6,323 nucleotides of DNA from CF-113 sp050695155 (GTDB lineage Bacteria; Chloroflexota; Ktedonobacteria; Ktedonobacterales; Ktedonobacteraceae): NCBI GenBank assembly GCA_050695155.1, contig JBOGTO010000094.1, forward strand, positions 1 to 6,323, given 5' to 3'. The translations under genes were made by a program, and so were the position numbers. Positions 1-5,371 of this stretch are shown piece by piece. Position 1 is the first letter of the stretch; each line of letters opens with the position of its first letter. The notes under the pieces were generated by a model, which ran no database searches, had not been told where the DNA came from, and worked only from the letters and a program-made list of their open reading frames with translations.

Positions 1-89
1 CCCCAACGCCGACCAGTACCACTACGAGTACACCAACGCCGACCAGTACCACTACAAGTACACCTACTCCCACTCCCACGACGACACCT
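1..89 (+). repeat. Thr/Pro linker with 30-bp tandem unit
   Basis: Bases 1-30 and 31-60 are a tandem pair matching at 28 of 30 positions, encoding the ten-residue unit PTPTSTTTST. The rest, to base 89, is Thr/Pro codons ending in TTTP before domain A. The low-complexity ACC/ACG/CCG codons make this stretch prone to slippage and to assembly error. Confidence 0.8.
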
Positions 90-1424
90 GGTACCACCCT
101 GGGAACCGATACCTTCCAGCGCGCTAACCAATCACTGTGGGGCAACGCTTCCGATGGACAGACCTGGGGAGGCGATGCCAACAGCCAGGGGGCATTCTCC
201 GTCTCTGGCAATACTGGCCTCGTCAAAAATACTGGCGGCAACAGTTATAGCGCCGTGTTGGGTCCCACCGCTACGGACTCCGAGGTGTATGCCAGTGGCT
301 CGCTCAGTTCCTTTAGCAACAGCAACTTCGGGGATGTGCTGCGCTGGACCAACGGCAACAACTGGTACAAGGCCTACATCGATGGAGCCAGTCTGATCAT
401 TCAGAAAAAAGTGAATGGGATGACCACCATTCTCGCCAGTGTGCCGTTTGCCGCCACTGCTGGCACATCTTATACCATCCATTTCCGCGTGGTCGGCTCA
501 ACCCTGACTGCTAACGTCTGGGCATCGTCGGGGTCGGAACCGGGTGGTTGGATGGTGAATGCCACTGATAGCTCCTTGACCTCCGGTTTCTGTGGCATGC
601 GCTTCCTCACCCAGGGCGGTATCGCCACCGTGACCTCCTTTCTGGCGGATAGCCCTGGCGATTCTAGTTCGCCGACGCCAACGCCGACACCGACATCAAC
701 AGCTACGCCGACGCCAACGCCGACCAGTACTACAACACCAACAGCCACACCGACTACTACACTCACACCGACGAATACACCAACTACTACACCCACATCG
801 ACGAATACACCAACGCCGACCAGTACGAGTACCCCGACGCCAACACCGACATCTGGTACCACCCTGGGAACCGATAGCTTCCAGCGCGCTAACCAGTCGC
901 TGTGGGGGAACGCTTCCGATGGGCAGACCTGGGGAGGCGACGCCAACAGCCAGGGGGCGTTCTCCGTCTCCGGCAATACTGGCCTCGTCAAAAATACTGG
1001 CGGCAACAGCTATAGCGCCGTGTTGGGTCCCACCGCTACGGACTCCGAGGTGTATGCCAGTGGCTCGCTCAGTTCCTTTAGCAACAGCAACTTCGGGGAT
1101 GTGTTGCGCTGGACCAATGGCAACAACTGGTACAAGGCCTACATCGATGGAGCCAGCCTGATCATTCAGAAAAAAGTGAACGGGATGACCACCATTCTCG
1201 CCAATGTGCCGTTTGCCGCCACTGCTGGCACCTCTTACACCATCCATTTCCGCGTGGTCGGCTCAACTCTGACAGCGAATGTCTGGGCCTCCTCGGGGTC
1301 GGAGCCGGGCGGGTGGATGGCGAGCGTCAACGATAGTTCCTTGACCTCCGGTTTCTGTGGCATGCGTTTCCTCACCCAGGGCGGCATCGCCACCGTGACC
1401 TCCTTTCTGGCACAGTCGCTCTAA
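1..1424 (+). CDS. Secreted modular protein, two jelly-roll-like domains on Thr/Pro linkers (5' partial)
   Basis: The reading frame is open from the first full codon at base 3 to TAA at 1422-1424, so the start and any signal peptide lie left of the window; 473 residues are visible. Layout in window residues: Thr/Pro/Ser linker 1-29, domain A about 30-216, Thr/Pro/Ser linker about 217-284, domain B 285-473, ending directly at the domain with no anchor, sortase motif or membrane segment. Each domain opens with a D-[ST]-F-Q-R-A-N-Q-S-L-W-G motif, is rich in Gly, Ser, Asn and aromatic residues, has a single Cys (SGFCGMRF) and alternates short beta-like stretches, which resembles concanavalin A-like (LamG / DUF1080-type) sandwiches. 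Such folds usually bind carbohydrate, but I see no catalytic signature and assign no enzyme activity. Thr/Pro linkers of this kind are typical of exported, possibly glycosylated surface or secreted proteins. Since the window opens in a linker, at least one more domain probably precedes. The family call is an inference from pattern; the coding frame is certain. Confidence 0.85.
   Translation, partial: PTPTSTTTSTPTPTSTTTSTPTPTPTTTPGTTLGTDTFQRANQSLWGNASDGQTWGGDANSQGAFSVSGNTGLVKNTGGNSYSAVLGPTATDSEVYASGSLSSFSNSNFGDVLRWTNGNNWYKAYIDGASLIIQKKVNGMTTILASVPFAATAGTSYTIHFRVVGSTLTANVWASSGSEPGGWMVNATDSSLTSGFCGMRFLTQGGIATVTSFLADSPGDSSSPTPTPTPTSTATPTPTPTSTTTPTATPTTTLTPTNTPTTTPTSTNTPTPTSTSTPTPTPTSGTTLGTDSFQRANQSLWGNASDGQTWGGDANSQGAFSVSGNTGLVKNTGGNSYSAVLGPTATDSEVYASGSLSSFSNSNFGDVLRWTNGNNWYKAYIDGASLIIQKKVNGMTTILANVPFAATAGTSYTIHFRVVGSTLTANVWASSGSEPGGWMASVNDSSLTSGFCGMRFLTQGGIATVTSFLAQSL
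90..647 (+). repeat. Domain repeat copy A (765-bp period)
   Basis: First copy of the in-frame domain repeat. It aligns without gaps to 855-1412 at an offset of exactly 765 bases (255 codons). By hand count about 33 of 558 bases differ (about 94% identity), of which about 26 are synonymous; only six residues differ (Thr/Ser near the start, Ser/Asn before VPF, and a four-residue cluster after GGWM). Confidence 0.9.
672..854 (+). repeat. Inter-domain Thr/Pro linker with degenerate 30-bp periodicity
   Basis: About 61 codons, almost all Pro, Thr or Ser with two Asn and two Ala, separate domains A and B. A 30-bp period recurs here (ACGAATACACCAAC at 771 and again at 801), and the block CACCAACGCCGACCAGTAC is shared with the left linker, so both linkers derive from the same unit. 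Such a linker is expected to be extended and is a likely O-glycosylation target. Confidence 0.75.
855..1412 (+). repeat. Domain repeat copy B (765-bp period)
   Basis: Second copy of the domain, in the same frame as copy A. It is followed by only three codons (Gln-Ser-Leu) before the stop, whereas copy A continues into the Thr/Pro linker. The excess of synonymous differences indicates that both copies have been kept under protein-level selection since the duplication or last conversion. Confidence 0.9.
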
Positions 1425-1487
1425 GCGTAAAAAATATAGCGCGGAGTTGTGTAAACGCGGTGAGCTATAGATTAAGGAAATAAAGCG

Positions 1488-2090
1488 ATGCGTCTTCAAA
1501 GTAAAAAGCTTGTGCCGGGCGGGATGATACTGGTATTGTTTTTGTTGCCGTTCCTCTGTGGCTGCGCTGGAAGCAGCGACAACGGAAAAACGGGAACCGG
1601 TTCGGCTCATAACCAGGGAGCAACTGCTATCGCCACGATCACACCGCAACTGGTTACTCCGAAATCCGTGAGCGGTTCGCCGGGCAAAGGGCCGCTGGTT
1701 ATTTCCAGCCCGACAACGGTGCCTGGTGGCAAGCCTGGTAGTCAGCAAATTATACTGGGCGACCGCACTTTGATCATTAACAATGTCACCGATCAAAGTG
1801 GAGTGAGCGCGAATTCCATTTTAATCACCTTAGATCTGGCTGTGCGCAATACCAGTAATAAAGCTATTATGAACCAATCCACCTTCTTCCAGTTGATGGG
1901 ATCTGAGGGTGATGCCTTTGGTTATCAATACAATAGCTCCGATAACTTCTATGGCGCCATTGCTGCTCACACGACTCGTACTGGCACCATCGTATTTCAG
2001 GTACCTACGGCGGCAAGATCGAGTCTACACCTGTTGTACCGTCCTGAGATTGCTACAGAATCGGCCATCATCTTGTTAAAAACGGCGTAA
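1488..2090 (+). CDS. DUF4352-like lipoprotein
   Basis: A 200-residue exported lipoprotein. The start ATG is supported by AAGGAA about 8 bases upstream. The N-terminus has Arg/Lys residues (R2, K6, K7), a hydrophobic stretch (residues 13-23) and a lipobox LCGC with C26 as the lipidated residue; a Ser/Gly/Asn-rich flexible segment follows (about 27-80). From about residue 85 the pattern of an LGD start, VRNTSNK, a FQL...G strand, a conserved VFQVP and a final LLYRP...AIILL resembles the Ig-like DUF4352 / antigen MPT63-like fold, which is common in Gram-positive and Chloroflexota lipoproteins. The molecular role of this family is mostly unknown; it is assumed to sit on the outer face of the cytoplasmic membrane. 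It lies 63 bases after the modular protein and 22 bases before the radical SAM gene, which suggests co-transcription with at least the latter. The lipoprotein nature is well supported; the domain name is moderately so. Confidence 0.85.
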   Translation: MRLQSKKLVPGGMILVLFLLPFLCGCAGSSDNGKTGTGSAHNQGATAIATITPQLVTPKSVSGSPGKGPLVISSPTTVPGGKPGSQQIILGDRTLIINNVTDQSGVSANSILITLDLAVRNTSNKAIMNQSTFFQLMGSEGDAFGYQYNSSDNFYGAIAAHTTRTGTIVFQVPTAARSSLHLLYRPEIATESAIILLKTA

Positions 2091-2112
2091 ATCCAGCAGA
2101 GAGGAAAAAGAC

Positions 2113-3279
2113 ATGCTCGAAGTTCTACCGAAAGTGGCAAAATTGCAAGCGTCCTACGCGCTTGGCAAACCCCTTGCGCTTCCAATGAATCTCACGATTA
2201 GCGTCAGCTACCGCTGTAACTCTCGTTGTAAAACGTGCAATGTCTGGCAGCGACCGAACGATGATTTTACCATTGAAGAGTACGACAAGACATTTGAGTC
2301 TATAGGCAGGAACGCCTACTGGTTTACCTTTAGTGGAGGCGAGCCAACGCTGCGCAAAGACCTGCCAGAGATGGTCGAAGCCGCGTATCGCCATTGCCGC
2401 CCAGGCATCATCAATATTCCCACTAACGGCATTCAAGATAAAATCATTCCTGGCCGCGTTGAACAGGTTTTGCAAGCCGCGCCTACCTCTGAGGTGATTA
2501 TCAATCTATCACTGGATGGTGTAGGAGTCAAACATGATATTGTGCGCGGCGTCAAAGGCAATTTTGAACGTGCCATGCGCACTTACGCAGGTCTACAGGC
2601 GCTCAAAAGCCGTTATAAAAACTTCACGCTGGGCGTGCATACCGTCATCTCGAACTTCAACATCGACGAGTTTGAGAATATCTACTCCTTTGTACGGGAC
2701 GAACTCAAACCCGACTCTTACATCAGCGAAATCGCTGAGGAGCGCGTCGAACTGGATACCGTCGGTATGGGCATTACTCCGCCCATTCAGAAATACCAGC
2801 CCGTCATCGAACGCCTGCAAGAAGGCATTCGCAAGGCTGAGTTCAGTGGCGTTTCACGTATCACCCAGGCGTTCAGAGATCGCTACTATGACATCGTGAA
2901 ACGCACGCTGGTCGAGAAGCGGCAGATCATCCCTTGCCTTGCGGGCATCGCATCCGCCCAGATCGCCCCCAATGGCGACGTGTGGACGTGTTGTATTCGC
3001 GCCGAATCGGTGGGCAACCTGCGTGACTACAACTACGATTTTAGCGCTACCTGGAGTACGGCGAAAGCCCACGAGCTACGCAAGAGCATTAAAGCTGGCG
3101 AATGTTATTGTCCCCTGGCAAATGCATCATATACCAACATGCTCTGCCATATACCAACAGCCACTGGCGTTGCCATCGATGTTGCTAAGGCAACCATTGC
3201 AGAAGTTCTTTCTACTGGCAATCATGGTAAATCTGCCAAACTACGCAACTTGCCGGTTATCAACCTCAACAACCAGTGA
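2113..3279 (+). CDS. Radical SAM enzyme with reduced SPASM-like C-terminal cluster
   Basis: A 388-residue radical S-adenosylmethionine protein, started at ATG 2113 with GAGAGGAA 7-8 bases upstream. The core shows C35-x3-C39-x2-C42 (RCNSRCKTC), which binds the [4Fe-4S] cluster that cleaves SAM, then SGGEP at 74-78 (SAM amino group), the IPTNG strand and the LSLDG strand typical of the MoaA/PqqE-like branch. The C-terminal part has C275-x12-G288-x4-C293, exactly the first half of the SPASM signature, plus C294, then C331-x-C333 and C345. The usual CX2CX5CX3C block is absent, so one auxiliary cluster (twitch-like) is more likely than two. SPASM enzymes mostly modify peptides or proteins, but no precursor peptide is recognisable nearby and the substrate is unknown. 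It follows the lipoprotein by 22 bases, probably in one transcript. Enzyme class is near certain; function is open. Confidence 0.92.
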   Translation: MLEVLPKVAKLQASYALGKPLALPMNLTISVSYRCNSRCKTCNVWQRPNDDFTIEEYDKTFESIGRNAYWFTFSGGEPTLRKDLPEMVEAAYRHCRPGIINIPTNGIQDKIIPGRVEQVLQAAPTSEVIINLSLDGVGVKHDIVRGVKGNFERAMRTYAGLQALKSRYKNFTLGVHTVISNFNIDEFENIYSFVRDELKPDSYISEIAEERVELDTVGMGITPPIQKYQPVIERLQEGIRKAEFSGVSRITQAFRDRYYDIVKRTLVEKRQIIPCLAGIASAQIAPNGDVWTCCIRAESVGNLRDYNYDFSATWSTAKAHELRKSIKAGECYCPLANASYTNMLCHIPTATGVAIDVAKATIAEVLSTGNHGKSAKLRNLPVINLNNQ

Positions 3280-3337
3280 GGGAAGACGCAACAACTAGAT
3301 TGAACACATGTTAAGAAGAGATTATGCGCGGGATGCC

Positions 3338-3354
3338 ATGCATTTGACATGCAT
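3338..3354. promoter_or_regulatory. Dyad ATGCAT-N5-ATGCAT over the -35 box (possible operator)
   Basis: Two ATGCAT half-sites (3338-3343 and 3349-3354) separated by TTGAC form a 17-bp dyad overlapping the TTGACA. Position and size fit a repressor site. As a hairpin it has only six pairs, four of them A-T, so a terminator role is less likely. ATGCAT is itself palindromic, which makes chance occurrence easier. Confidence 0.3.
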
Positions 3355-3373
3355 AAATTTTCCAATGTATGAT
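3344..3373 (+). promoter_or_regulatory. Sigma-70-like promoter TTGACA-N18-TATGAT
   Basis: A consensus -35 TTGACA (3344-3349) is followed by an 18-base spacer and TATGAT (3368-3373, five of six matches to TATAAT). Predicted start is near 3380. Transcripts would run through the MITE-like hairpin into the amidase gene with a leader of about 260 bases, or end earlier as a short RNA. Prediction from sequence only. Confidence 0.55.
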
Positions 3374-3458
3374 GTACACGTACTCAGCATAACACTGTTC
3401 TAAATCCTTTCACGTAGCGCAACATGTATGTACCACCTTCTATCTTACTTGCGTGTAG

Positions 3459-3588
3459 TAGTCTGTCAAACTTGATCGAGCTACTTTGGCTGTCATTCTG
3501 AGCGCAGCGAAGAATCTGCCGCCGACTTGAGATTCTTCGCTGCGCTCAGAATGACAGCCAGGACGGCTCCACGAAGCTTGACAGACTA
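3459..3588. mobile_element. MITE-like palindromic element, ~130 bp, nested inverted repeats
   Basis: Outer 15-bp terminal inverted repeats (3459-3473 and 3574-3588, 14 of 15 matching, TAGTCTGTCAA at the end) enclose a perfect 31-bp inverted repeat (3487-3517 and 3530-3560) around a 12-base loop. The two segments between outer and inner arms are both 13 bases, with GAGC/GCTC matching, so the whole element folds as one bulge-free long hairpin. The direct repeat GTAG abuts both ends (3455-3458, 3589-3592); alternatively the terminal TA on each side could be a TA target duplication as in IS630/mariner elements. It has no coding capacity. The inner arm resembles a palindrome family that I associate with Chloroflexota genomes. 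A non-autonomous transposable element is the best reading; a chromosomal REP-type element is the alternative. Confidence 0.7.
3487..3560. repeat. Perfect 31-bp inverted repeat, 12-base loop
   Basis: Left arm 3487-3517 (contains GTCATTCTGAGCGCAGCGAA) pairs without mismatch to 3530-3560 around the loop GCCGCCGACTTG. A stem of this length would strongly stall or terminate transcription in either direction if transcribed, although no T-run follows. Confidence 0.9.
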
Positions 3589-3606
3589 GTAGAGCCGTTC
3601 TAGTAT
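3578..3606 (+). promoter_or_regulatory. Promoter with -35 inside the right terminal repeat of the MITE
   Basis: TTGACA (3578-3583) lies in the right terminal inverted repeat; 17 bases on is TAGTAT (3601-3606), matching TATAAT at positions 1, 2, 5 and 6. Predicted start is near 3613, giving a leader of about 27 bases to ATG 3640 with AAAGGAG at 3624-3630. Geometry is ideal, the -10 is mediocre. Confidence 0.5.
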
Positions 3607-3623
3607 GTTCTGTGCGTGTAGCT

Positions 3624-3630
3624 AAAGGAG
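3624..3630 (+). promoter_or_regulatory. Ribosome binding site of the amidase gene
   Basis: AAAGGAG ends 9 bases before ATG 3640 and fixes that start. Confidence 0.8.
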
Positions 3631-3639
3631 TTCATTTCA

Positions 3640-4953
3640 ATGCAGATAATGGACAGCGATATCAAGGATGAGGTATTTGTAGACGAGTATACCGGCGGGC
3701 TGGTTGGCCCCAGCCTGGGTTTCGCCGCCACCATCAGGGACGGTGGTCGCATCCGCTGCGTGGTACCGCCCGGTTGCTGGGGGCCGATGATTACGCCAGA
3801 TTTTCGCGGAGGACACGAAGTAACGCGCCCGGTGGCCGTAGAGGGAGCGAAAGTTGGTGACGCTCTGGCTATAACTATCGAGTCGATGCGCGTCCTCTCG
3901 CTGGCAACCTCCTCTGGCACAATGGTGACGAACAGTGCCGCCTTTGGCGACGATCCTTTCGTTGATAAGAAATGCCCGGGATGCGGTACAGCGTGGCCCG
4001 CCAGCCGTGTCGAGGGAACGGGCGAAAGCAGTATTCGTTGCGCCAACTGCGGAACCGTCATCAATCCTTTCGGCTTTGAGGAGGGCTATACCATCGTCTT
4101 CGACCACGACAGCCAGGTCGGCCTGACGATGGATGCCGCCAATGCTCACGATTTCGCCCTGCGCGCCCGCGAGATGGCGGCGCTGCCGCCCCATGCGCGC
4201 CAGCATCCCATTCTCCTCTTCGAGCCGCACACCATCGCTGGCACGCTCGCTCGCCTGCGCCCATTTATCGGCAACATCGGCACGACGCCGAGCGCCGATC
4301 TGCCCGACTCGCACAACGCCGGTGACTTCGGCAATTTCCTGGTGGGCGCGCGTCACCCCTACGGTATGACGCTCGAAACGCTCAATCGCGTGAAGACCGA
4401 TGCGCACCTGGACACCAACGAAGTGCGCCCCGGCGCTGTTCTGATCTGCCCGGTCAAGATTGATGGTGGAGGCGTCTACATTGGCGATTGCCATGCCAAC
4501 CAGGGTGATGGCGAATTAGGGCTACATACGACGGATATCACTGCTGAAGCCAGTGTGCGCGTCAATGTCATCAAGAATTTGCCGCTGGATGGCCCCATGC
4601 TGTTGCCTGTGGCCGGGGATTTGCCGTTCATCTGTCGTCCGTTCTCGCAAGGAGAATGGGAGGCTGGCGAGCGTCTTGCCCAACGTTATCACGTCAGCTT
4701 GCAGCGCAGCGTTGGCCCGGTGCAGTTCATCGGGACAGGACCAACCCTGAACGAAGCAACCGATAACGCCATACAGCGCGCCTCCGAGGTGTTGCAGATA
4801 TCGCAGGCGGAAGTGCGCAATCGCTGTACGATTACAGGTGGGGTAGAGATCGGTCGATTGCCCGGCGTGGTGCAGTTGAACATGCTCGTCCCTCTGGACA
4901 AACTTGATGCGCTCGGCATCGGTTCTTACGTGCGCCAGCAATACGATCTTTAA
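3640..4953 (+). CDS. Acetamidase/formamidase family protein with zinc-ribbon insert
   Basis: A 437-residue cytosolic amidohydrolase of the acetamidase/formamidase family (FmdA/AmdA), which hydrolyses short amides such as formamide or acetamide to the acid and ammonia. Family marks: an N-terminal PPG(C)WGP...TRPVAVEGAKVGDAL segment, FIGNIGTTPS (about 207-216) where the family has GHIG-type text, and the conserved GDCHANQGDGE at 282-292, the central metal/active-site region. Length is close to the family's usual 300-450. Unusual is C112-x2-C115-x18-C134-x2-C137, a knuckle pair within an otherwise amidase-like N-terminal half, probably binding Zn structurally; the GYTIVFDHDSQVG segment follows directly. 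Substrate cannot be told from sequence. A MoaD-like gene follows after 93 bases with a hairpin between. The likely promoter lies in the end of the upstream MITE-like element. Confidence 0.9.
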   Translation: MQIMDSDIKDEVFVDEYTGGLVGPSLGFAATIRDGGRIRCVVPPGCWGPMITPDFRGGHEVTRPVAVEGAKVGDALAITIESMRVLSLATSSGTMVTNSAAFGDDPFVDKKCPGCGTAWPASRVEGTGESSIRCANCGTVINPFGFEEGYTIVFDHDSQVGLTMDAANAHDFALRAREMAALPPHARQHPILLFEPHTIAGTLARLRPFIGNIGTTPSADLPDSHNAGDFGNFLVGARHPYGMTLETLNRVKTDAHLDTNEVRPGAVLICPVKIDGGGVYIGDCHANQGDGELGLHTTDITAEASVRVNVIKNLPLDGPMLLPVAGDLPFICRPFSQGEWEAGERLAQRYHVSLQRSVGPVQFIGTGPTLNEATDNAIQRASEVLQISQAEVRNRCTITGGVEIGRLPGVVQLNMLVPLDKLDALGIGSYVRQQYDL

Positions 4954-4979
4954 CAGGGAAGCCGGGTTGGTGATGGTCT

Positions 4980-5020
4980 GGCCGCGCTGCTCACATCTTT
5001 GATGCCAGAGCAACGCGGCC
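4980..5020 (+). terminator. Intergenic hairpin between amidase and MoaD-like genes
   Basis: GGCCGCGCTGCTC (4980-4992) and GAGCAACGCGGCC (5008-5020) pair at 12 of 13 positions around a 15-base loop. It is GC-rich and stable, but no T-run follows, so it may be a processing or mRNA-protection stem, or an attenuator, rather than a Rho-independent terminator. It sits 26 bases before the preferred MoaD-like start. Confidence 0.45.
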
Positions 5021-5046
5021 CTCCACGCTCAATGAGAGTGATCGCT

Positions 5047-5337
5047 ATGCAGGTTGATGTCGCACTCTATGGCGCGGCGCGGGTTGTTGTCGGTCAGCCA
5101 CAGGTGGAAGTATCTTTCAGTTCCTCCACAGTTACACTGGGCCAGGTGTTACAATATCTGGTTGCCACCTACCCTCGCGCGCGACCCTACTTACTGGATG
5201 GAGGGGGAGATCTGCCAGCTTTCATGCGCGTACTCGTCAATAATGTGCGCCCCGACCCAGATGCGACGCTCGCTACAGTACTCCATGACAAAGACCGCGT
5301 AGCCCTGCTGATAGCAGTAGCGGGTGGAGAGCGATAA
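5047..5337 (+). CDS. MoaD/ThiS-like ubiquitin-fold protein with GG-Glu-Arg tail
   Basis: A 96-residue small beta-grasp protein. MQVDVALYGAARVVVGQPQVEV matches the usual opening of MoaD (K-V-x-LYG-x-R-x-x-G), then a TLGQVLQYL helix, a VLVNN strand and the end KDRVALLIAVAGGER, where MoaD has a terminal ...AGG. Start choice: ATG 5047 fits the family N-terminus and has GAGAG 8 bases upstream; ATG 5032 would add five residues, and TTG 4999 / ATG 5002 would fall in the loop of the upstream hairpin. MoaD is thiocarboxylated at its terminal Gly and donates sulfur in molybdopterin synthase; ThiS does so for thiamine. Here two residues follow Gly93-Gly94, so activation would need trimming, or the protein has another role. 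No moaE or moeB partner is in the window. Probably co-transcribed with the amidase. Confidence 0.8.
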   Translation: MQVDVALYGAARVVVGQPQVEVSFSSSTVTLGQVLQYLVATYPRARPYLLDGGGDLPAFMRVLVNNVRPDPDATLATVLHDKDRVALLIAVAGGER

Positions 5338-5340
5338 TTT

Positions 5341-5371
5341 GAGGCAAACACTGCTATCGCCGGCTTGCCTC
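5341..5371. terminator. Weak hairpin at the convergent junction
   Basis: GAGGCAA (5341-5347) and TTGCCTC (5365-5371) form a seven-pair stem with a 17-base loop, spanning the 16-base gap and the stop of the minus-strand gene. T-runs are poor on both strands, so termination is only possible, not shown. Confidence 0.25.

Larger units (their letters stand above)
3280..3458. other. Non-coding gap after radical SAM gene
   Basis: AT-richer intergenic DNA. Apart from the promoter and dyad listed separately I see no gene, no tRNA and no convincing Rho-independent terminator for the upstream gene. A 31-codon ORF (3308-3403) lacks a ribosome binding site and contains the promoter, so it is not called. 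Confidence 0.6.

Noticed and set aside
470..1247. Long minus-strand ORFs opposite the modular protein, rich in Val/Gly or Cys/Arg
   Set aside because: They are antisense readings of the Thr/Pro linker and the domain repeats (ACC/CCG codons read backwards give GV/VG runs). The plus frame has the consistent domain structure and a synonymous substitution pattern.
1435..1469. TATAGC / GCTATA inverted repeat after the modular protein, considered as a terminator
   Set aside because: Only six pairs, four of them A-T, with a 23-base loop and no T-run. A -10-like TATAGA here also lacks a -35 at proper spacing.
3308..3403. 31-codon ORF after the radical SAM gene, considered as a precursor peptide
   Set aside because: It has no ribosome binding site, no leader/core look, and it contains the TTGACA/TATGAT promoter inside it.
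3424..3501. 25-codon ORF running into the MITE-like hairpin
   Set aside because: There is no ribosome binding site, and its second half is the left arm of the palindrome.
3459..3588. Palindromic region considered as a CRISPR repeat or a tRNA-like structure
   Set aside because: There is a single unit with no spacer array, no cloverleaf and no anticodon arm; long equal arms fit a MITE or REP-type element.
3637..4494. 285-residue minus-strand ORF opposite the amidase gene
   Set aside because: It is a shadow of a high-GC plus-strand gene with clear family motifs; it has no recognisable domain of its own.
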